Source: Prolixibacteraceae bacterium
Lineage (GTDB): Bacteria; Bacteroidota; Bacteroidia; Bacteroidales; Prolixibacteraceae
Assembly: GCA_028683385.1 (NCBI GenBank)
Contig: JAQUIJ010000004.1
Span: 27,416-91,415 of the forward strand
Direction: 5' to 3'
DNA length: 64,000 bases
Position numbers and translations under genes: made by a program
Notes under the pieces: model-generated
Databases searched by the model: none
What the model was told of the DNA's origin: nothing
What the model saw: only the letters and a program-made list of their open reading frames with translations
In this document: positions 58,738 to 64,000 of the stretch, piece by piece
Layout: each line of letters begins with the position of its first letter
How positions within the stretch are numbered: position 1 is the first letter of the stretch

Positions 58738-60771
58738 ATGCAAAAGTTTATTCTAATCATTACAATTTTTCTTTCTGTCAGCTTTTCAGCGAAAGCTCAG
58801 CAGTTATATGTTGGTGCCAATTATCATCCACACGATGATAAGAATATTGAAAAGATAAGGAAAGACATTGAACTAATGAAAGCTGCCGGATTTACATCTG
58901 TCCGGATGGGGCATTTGGCCTGGGACAGCTATGAACCTTCGGAAGGAAATTTTGATTTTGCTTGGTTTGATCAGGTGATGGATTTGATGAATGATGCCGG
59001 AATTAAGGTAATTCTGGATATTGCCATTCGTCCGGCACCAATCTGGCTGCACCACAAATTTCCGTCGATCGACATTGTAGATTCAAATGGCGATGTGCGA
59101 TACCCCAACCATCGGTATATGGAAGATACTGGCGATCCGAATTACCAGAAATATGCCTTACTGTTCACTGATGCCATCACCAAACGCTACGCCAATCATC
59201 CGGCGTTACTGGCTTTTGGAATCGACAATGAATCGGGCGACGGACCAATTTCTTATTCCGAAACAGCCAGACTACGATTCATTGAATGGTTGAAAAAGAA
59301 ATATTCCAATCTTGATAACCTGAATAAAGCCTGGGCAACACAGCGTTGGTCACGAAAATTGAATCAGTTTGAAGAAGTTGGTTTCCCGGTAGCCACACAC
59401 CAAAATGATGTGCCTGAACGGATGCTCGATTTCAGACGTTTTGTTTCCGATGAAGTTAATGGAATCTTATTTAAAGTACTTGATGTTTTAATTACAAACG
59501 CGCCCAAAGCCTTAACCAATACAAATGCCTGGTATTACAGTTCGCTGAAGTATTTCGACTATTCACAAATTGCTTATTCCGGAAAAATGACCCGTGAAGG
59601 TTGCGGCTTCTATCCCGGCACGACATTAACTACCAATTGGGGTATAATGAATGCGTTATTTGGTATTTCACGGATTCAATTCGAGAGTACCAATCCGTTC
59701 TGGTGCAGCGAATTTACAACCATGACAGCCGTTCCAAATGCGATCCGGAAACAAGCCTATTCAACTTTATTCTATGGCAACCAGATGGTTTGCGGATGGA
59801 CCTGGCAAAGTATGACATCTGGAGAAGAACAATACCTGGAAGGAATGATCGATTGGGATGGCATTCCAAACCGCAAATACGATGAATACAAACAAATCGC
59901 TACGGAATTTAAAAAGATTGAGAAATTCTTTCCATATCAGCTTCAGGCAGAAATCGGTCTGGCTTTCTCATTTCCAAGTGTTATTGCAAGCAGCTATTTT
60001 CCTGAACAGCACGATAACCAATTGCAGGCCTGCTTCGATCTGTTTTATTGGCGTAACATGGATACCCGGATCGTTGAAATCAGTAGAAGCTCGTTGAATT
60101 ACAAAATCCTGATTGTTCCCGGAGTTGCCGAAATGGATGAAGCAACAGCAACCAAAATCCGCGACTTTGTAAAAAATGGGGGAACTGTAATCATGACCAG
60201 TAATTCGGCTATTGTTGACGAATCCGGACAAGTATTCTCCACCACACGACCCGGTAGATTAAGCGATGTATTTGGCATTCGTATAGGAAGTTACGAAGAA
60301 ACAGAAATGATGAATGAAGTGTCGAGGAAATCGTATAAAGGCAAAAAGCTTGAATTTACCTACAAAGGTAAATCAGTCGATACTGAATCTGCAAGGTTTG
60401 ATCTAGTGGAACCAAAAGGCGCCGAAATTCTTGGAAGCATAACCAGCTTAGATAAAGATTATCCAATAATGACTTCCAACAAATACGGAAAAGGTAAGGC
60501 TATTTATGTTGGACTGCCTGCAAATAGCGATGTACTTAATCCTTTGGTAGATGATCTGATCAATGAACTGGGCATTAAAAAAGGACCTGAGGTGCCTTCC
60601 GGAGTAATGGCCCGGCAGATTGATAAAAACCATTTTTTATACCTGAATATCACCGGCGAACCTAAAGAGATCCCTCAGAAAGGAAACTCACGAAGTATTC
60701 TTTTTGATAAAGATTACAACGGCAATTTCAAGATTGCACCTTTTGAACCTGAATTTATTGAAATCAAATAA
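58738..60771 (+). CDS. GH42-family beta-galactosidase-like glycoside hydrolase
   Basis: 677 residues, signal peptide (MQKFILIITIFLSVSFSAKAQ). The TIM barrel (about 22-400) shows YVGANYHPHDD, FTSVRMGHLAWDSYEP, WLHHKFPSIDIVDSNGDVR and acid/base Glu165 (FGIDNESGD). Nucleophile candidate is Glu325 (PFWCSEF). A GH42 trimerization-like Rossmann domain (about 405-600; ILIVPGVAEMDEATATKIRDF) and a small C-terminal sandwich follow. GH42 enzymes are mostly beta-galactosidases; some act on other beta- or alpha-linked sugars, so the specificity is open. A galactose decoration on the target hemicellulose would fit. It starts 12 bp after the GH43 gene. Confidence 0.9.
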   Translation: MQKFILIITIFLSVSFSAKAQQLYVGANYHPHDDKNIEKIRKDIELMKAAGFTSVRMGHLAWDSYEPSEGNFDFAWFDQVMDLMNDAGIKVILDIAIRPAPIWLHHKFPSIDIVDSNGDVRYPNHRYMEDTGDPNYQKYALLFTDAITKRYANHPALLAFGIDNESGDGPISYSETARLRFIEWLKKKYSNLDNLNKAWATQRWSRKLNQFEEVGFPVATHQNDVPERMLDFRRFVSDEVNGILFKVLDVLITNAPKALTNTNAWYYSSLKYFDYSQIAYSGKMTREGCGFYPGTTLTTNWGIMNALFGISRIQFESTNPFWCSEFTTMTAVPNAIRKQAYSTLFYGNQMVCGWTWQSMTSGEEQYLEGMIDWDGIPNRKYDEYKQIATEFKKIEKFFPYQLQAEIGLAFSFPSVIASSYFPEQHDNQLQACFDLFYWRNMDTRIVEISRSSLNYKILIVPGVAEMDEATATKIRDFVKNGGTVIMTSNSAIVDESGQVFSTTRPGRLSDVFGIRIGSYEETEMMNEVSRKSYKGKKLEFTYKGKSVDTESARFDLVEPKGAEILGSITSLDKDYPIMTSNKYGKGKAIYVGLPANSDVLNPLVDDLINELGIKKGPEVPSGVMARQIDKNHFLYLNITGEPKEIPQKGNSRSILFDKDYNGNFKIAPFEPEFIEIK

Positions 60772-60781
60772 CATTCAAAAA

Positions 60782-63373
60782 ATGAAAAAATATACTCTGT
60801 TTATTGCAGCAATTTTCTTTACAGTTGGCCTATGGGCACAGCAATACCCCTATCAAAACCCCAAACTGAGTTCTGAGGAACGTGCAAAAGATTTAATATC
60901 CCGTTTAACTCTTGAAGAAAAAGCGATCCTGATGTGCGACATATCGGAAGCTATTCCCCGCCTGGGTATTAAAAAATTCAATTGGTGGAGCGAAGCCTTA
61001 CATGGGTTGGCCAATAACGGGAATGTGACTGTTTTTCCTGAGCCTGTTGGTATGGCTGCTTCGTTTGATGATTCGCTGGTTTACCATATTTTCGATGCTG
61101 TTTCGGACGAGACCCGTGCCAAATACAATGAAGCTGTTGCCAATGGTCAGGAAAACAAACGCTTTTTAAGCCTTTCGGTCTGGACACCTAATGTCAATAT
61201 TTTTCGTGATCCGAGGTGGGGAAGGGGTCAGGAAACATACGGCGAAGATCCGTACCTGACATCACGAATGGGCGTTCAGGTGGTGAAAGGCTTGCAAGGC
61301 CCGTCTGACGCCAAATACCGAAAATTGCTGGCCTGCGCCAAGCATTACGCGGTGCATTCGGGCCCGGAATGGAGCCGCCATTCGCTTAACCTGAATAATA
61401 TTGATCCGCGTGACTTGAATGAAACTTATCTTCCTGCATTCAAATCGCTGGTTCAGAAAGCTGATGTGCGCGAAGTAATGTGCGCCTACCAGCGTTTGGA
61501 TGACGAACCTTGCTGCGGAAATTCACAGCTTCTTCAGCGGATTCTGCGGGATGAATGGGGTTTTAAGTATTTGGTAGTTTCCGATTGCGGCGCGATTGCT
61601 GATTTTTATACCAGCCATAAAGTATCTTCTGACGCGGTTCATGCAGCCTCCAAAGGAGTTTGGGCCGGAACCGATGTGGAGTGTCAGTGGAATGACCATA
61701 CATATAAAAAATTGCCTGAAGCTGTTGCAAAAGGTTTAATTACTGAAGATGAAATCGACCGGCATGTGATGCGCGTAATGGTTGGTCGTTTCGATTTGGG
61801 CGAAATGGACGATGACGCCATTGTGCCTTACACAAAAATTCCAATGTCGGTTGTGAATAATGAAGCGCATCGGAAACTTGCGCTGGATATGGCTCGTGAG
61901 ACAATGACGTTGCTTCAGAATAAAAATAACATTCTTCCTTTAAAGAAAACCAGCAAGATTGCGGTTGTTGGCCCAAATGCCGATAACAAACCCATGTTGT
62001 GGGGAAATTACAATGGAACGCCAGTCCGGACCATTTCAATTCTCGACGGAATAACTTCCAAACTTTCAGCCAAAAAGATAATCTATGACAAAGGATGCGA
62101 TTTGGTTGAGGATAAAGTGACTGACAGCTATTTCCCGAATTGTTCGATTGATGGTAAAAAGGGTTTTAAAGCCACTTATTGGAATACTTCAGATCGTTCA
62201 GGCGATGTTGTGGCAACACAACAAATCACAGACCCCATCAAGCTAACCACTGCTGGACAGCACGAATTTGCTTCAGGAGTAAAACTGGAAGGCTTTTCGG
62301 CAAAATATGAAACTGAATTCGAAGCGCCTAAAACGGAAGAAATTGTGTTTAAATGCGGAGCTGCCGGGTACTTTGAACTTTTCGTAAATGGTGAGTCGGT
62401 AAGGAAGTTTAATAACTGGAGGGTGCTGATTTCGCGGATTCCTTACAAGGTTGAAGCTGGTAAAAAATACAAAATTGAAATGCGTTTTGCCCAGTTGAAC
62501 AATTGGGAAGCAAATATCGAATTCAATTTTGGTAGAGAAGTAGCTGTTGACTATACCAATTTGATCAGTAAACTGAAAGGTACTGATGTGGTTGTGTTTG
62601 TAGGCGGACTTTCTACCGTACTCGAAGGTGAAGAAATGCCTGTATCGTTTCCTGGTTTTAAAGGCGGTGACCGCACCAATATCGACCTTCCTGCCGTTCA
62701 GCGTAATTGCCTGAAAGCTTTGAAGCAGGCCGGAAAGAAGGTAATTTTTGTAAATTGTTCAGGCTCTGCCATTGCATTTACTCCTGAAACCGAAACCTGT
62801 GATGCTATCCTTCAGGCATGGTATCCTGGCGAATCGGGTGGTCAGGCAGTTGCCGACGTACTTTTTGGTGATTATAACCCATCGGGAAAACTACCCGTCA
62901 CTTTCTATAAAAATTCGGATCAGCTAAAAGATTTTGAAGACTACTCGATGAAAGGCCGCACATATCGGTACATGAACGATGCATTGTTCCCATTTGGTTA
63001 TGGATTGAGCTACACCACCTTCAAAATTGGGGATGTCCAACCTTGCAAGACCGAGATCAGGAAAGACGAAACTCTTGAACTGACTATTCCGGTGTCGAAC
63101 ATTGGTAAACGAACAGGAACCGAAGTGGTTCAGGTTTATGTGAAGAAAGTGAATGATTCAGACGGCCCAATTAAAACCCTGAGAGGGTTTAAAAAACTTG
63201 AAGTTGCTGCTGGTAAAACCATTCCTGTTTCCATTGAACTTCCATCATCGGCATTCGAATTCTACGATCGCAGCCAACTCAAAATGGCTGTTACTTCTGG
63301 GGAATATGAAGTGTTCGTTGGAACAAGTTCAGATGAAAAAGATTTAAAATCGCTAAAAATTAGCGTCTTATAA
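60782..63373 (+). CDS. GH3 beta-xylosidase/beta-glucosidase with inserted PA14-like domain
   Basis: 863 residues from ATG 60782, which gives a signal peptide (MKKYTLFIAAIFFTVGLWAQ); a longer frame from 60704 overlaps the preceding gene. The GH3 barrel (about 25-365) holds SVWTPNVNIFRDPRWGRG, KHYAVHSGPEWSRH and nucleophile Asp268 (VVSDCGA). The second alpha/beta domain is split by a PA14-like insertion (about 460-590; FKATYWNTSDRSGD, GYFELFVNGESV). Fibronectin type III-like C-terminus (about 745-860) follows. Length and EALHG motif resemble the Bacteroidota Xyl3A-like group, which act on xylo-oligosaccharides. It starts 10 bp after the GH42 gene. Confidence 0.94.
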   Translation: MKKYTLFIAAIFFTVGLWAQQYPYQNPKLSSEERAKDLISRLTLEEKAILMCDISEAIPRLGIKKFNWWSEALHGLANNGNVTVFPEPVGMAASFDDSLVYHIFDAVSDETRAKYNEAVANGQENKRFLSLSVWTPNVNIFRDPRWGRGQETYGEDPYLTSRMGVQVVKGLQGPSDAKYRKLLACAKHYAVHSGPEWSRHSLNLNNIDPRDLNETYLPAFKSLVQKADVREVMCAYQRLDDEPCCGNSQLLQRILRDEWGFKYLVVSDCGAIADFYTSHKVSSDAVHAASKGVWAGTDVECQWNDHTYKKLPEAVAKGLITEDEIDRHVMRVMVGRFDLGEMDDDAIVPYTKIPMSVVNNEAHRKLALDMARETMTLLQNKNNILPLKKTSKIAVVGPNADNKPMLWGNYNGTPVRTISILDGITSKLSAKKIIYDKGCDLVEDKVTDSYFPNCSIDGKKGFKATYWNTSDRSGDVVATQQITDPIKLTTAGQHEFASGVKLEGFSAKYETEFEAPKTEEIVFKCGAAGYFELFVNGESVRKFNNWRVLISRIPYKVEAGKKYKIEMRFAQLNNWEANIEFNFGREVAVDYTNLISKLKGTDVVVFVGGLSTVLEGEEMPVSFPGFKGGDRTNIDLPAVQRNCLKALKQAGKKVIFVNCSGSAIAFTPETETCDAILQAWYPGESGGQAVADVLFGDYNPSGKLPVTFYKNSDQLKDFEDYSMKGRTYRYMNDALFPFGYGLSYTTFKIGDVQPCKTEIRKDETLELTIPVSNIGKRTGTEVVQVYVKKVNDSDGPIKTLRGFKKLEVAAGKTIPVSIELPSSAFEFYDRSQLKMAVTSGEYEVFVGTSSDEKDLKSLKISVL

Positions 63374-63409
63374 ATAGACCATGATTACAGTTAAGAATAC
63401 TATCAAGTT

Positions 63410-64000
63410 ATGAAGATCAAAAATCAAATTTCAATTTTACTTTTAATTGTGCTAATTGGATTTAGCCAATACTCGAAAGCTGATTATCCGATCGTTTCTC
63501 ATCGTCACTTAGCCGATCCGGGAGCGATGGTATATAACGGCAGGGTTTATCTCTACTGTTCCAATGATGATGAAAATCCTGGCGACGATAAGTCTGGTTA
63601 TCAAATGAAATCAATTGTCTGCGTTTCAAGCAGCGATTTAAAAAACTGGACGGATCATGGCATTGTTTTCGAAGTACCCAAAGACTGTTCATGGGCATCT
63701 TTTAGCTGGGCTCCTTCGCCAGCCGAACGCGACGGAAAGTTTTTCCTTTATTTTGGCAACAGCGGAAACGGAATTGGTGTTGCCGTTGCTGACAATCCAC
63801 TGGGTCCGTTTGTTGATCCACTTGGAAAACCGCTGGTTGAAACCAATACCCCGGGCGTTATGCCTGCCGAACACATGTGGCTTTTCGACCCAATGACTTT
63901 CATCGACGACGATGGCCAAGCCTACATGTATTTTGGTGGAAATGGCGACAACAATGTGCGCGTTATCAAATTGAACCGCGACATGATCAGTGTGGATGGT
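63410..64000 (+). CDS. GH43-family glycoside hydrolase, 5' part (continues beyond window)
   Basis: An open frame of 197 codons runs to the window edge without a stop. A signal peptide (MKIKNQISILLLIVLIGFSQ) is followed by a GH43 start with base candidate Asp36 (HLADPGAMVYNGRVYLY), FSWAPSPAERDGKFFLYFG and Asp160 (WLFDPMTFIDDDGQAYMYFGG, split). This matches arabinofuranosidase/xylosidase GH43 proteins of Bacteroidota. The acid glutamate should lie beyond the window. It follows the GH3 gene by 36 bp, so the enzyme operon continues to the right. Confidence 0.9.
   Translation, partial: MKIKNQISILLLIVLIGFSQYSKADYPIVSHRHLADPGAMVYNGRVYLYCSNDDENPGDDKSGYQMKSIVCVSSSDLKNWTDHGIVFEVPKDCSWASFSWAPSPAERDGKFFLYFGNSGNGIGVAVADNPLGPFVDPLGKPLVETNTPGVMPAEHMWLFDPMTFIDDDGQAYMYFGGNGDNNVRVIKLNRDMISVDG

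Overview
The window comes from a Bacteroidota chromosome, most likely a Prolixibacteraceae/Marinilabiliales-type environmental degrader (lineage is inference). The signs are type IX secretion (T9SS) sorting domains, PorP/SprF, SusC/SusD, a hybrid two-component regulator, many lipoproteins, AT-rich intergenic DNA and few Shine-Dalgarno sites. No complete tRNA, rRNA or CRISPR array was found.

Layout. (1) 1-11573: a T9SS surface-adhesin locus. It has the 3' end of an MBG/YDG-repeat adhesin with a type A sorting domain, a large adhesin with a type B (gliding-motility) C-terminal domain that is split by one in-frame TAA, a PorP/SprF protein and a PD40-OmpA protein that probably anchors the complex to peptidoglycan. 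(2) 11884-30980: a signalling island. It holds a bacteriohemerythrin, an NMT1-PAS hybrid kinase, a 2495-residue cytoplasmic kinase with about 14 PAS domains, a six-TM kinase, and a tight cluster of TorF-like porin, Cache lipoprotein, Cache-GAF hybrid kinase and receiver-kinase. No DNA-binding response regulator is encoded here. (3) 31148-34248: a minus-strand mobile-element replication module (HTH, Toprim/AAA primase-helicase, HTH, unknown) without an integrase. It is followed by a striking palindrome region and a tRNA-3'-end-like sequence. (4) 35341-41123: an envelope-stress-like locus: CHRD lipoprotein, c-type cytochrome lipoprotein, YceI, DUF5777 barrel, ECF sigma factor, an anti-sigma/outer-membrane-barrel fusion (dual membrane-spanning type) and a Lipoprotein_15 protein. 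The first and last genes share a near-identical ECF-like promoter. (5) 41458-43875: a fused 2-oxoacid dehydrogenase E1, then a decayed accessory stretch with a kinase remnant and a second tRNA-like fragment. (6) 45012-64000: a polysaccharide utilization locus: HTCS regulator, SusC, SusD, tandem CE1 esterase, GH43, GH42, GH3 and a second GH43 cut by the window end. The enzyme set fits (feruloylated) arabinoxylan or a related hemicellulose.

The most interesting items are the sigma/anti-sigma locus with its shared promoter, the nonsense codon inside a duplicated adhesin repeat, the kinase island without output domains, and the 22-bp perfect hairpin beside the replication module.
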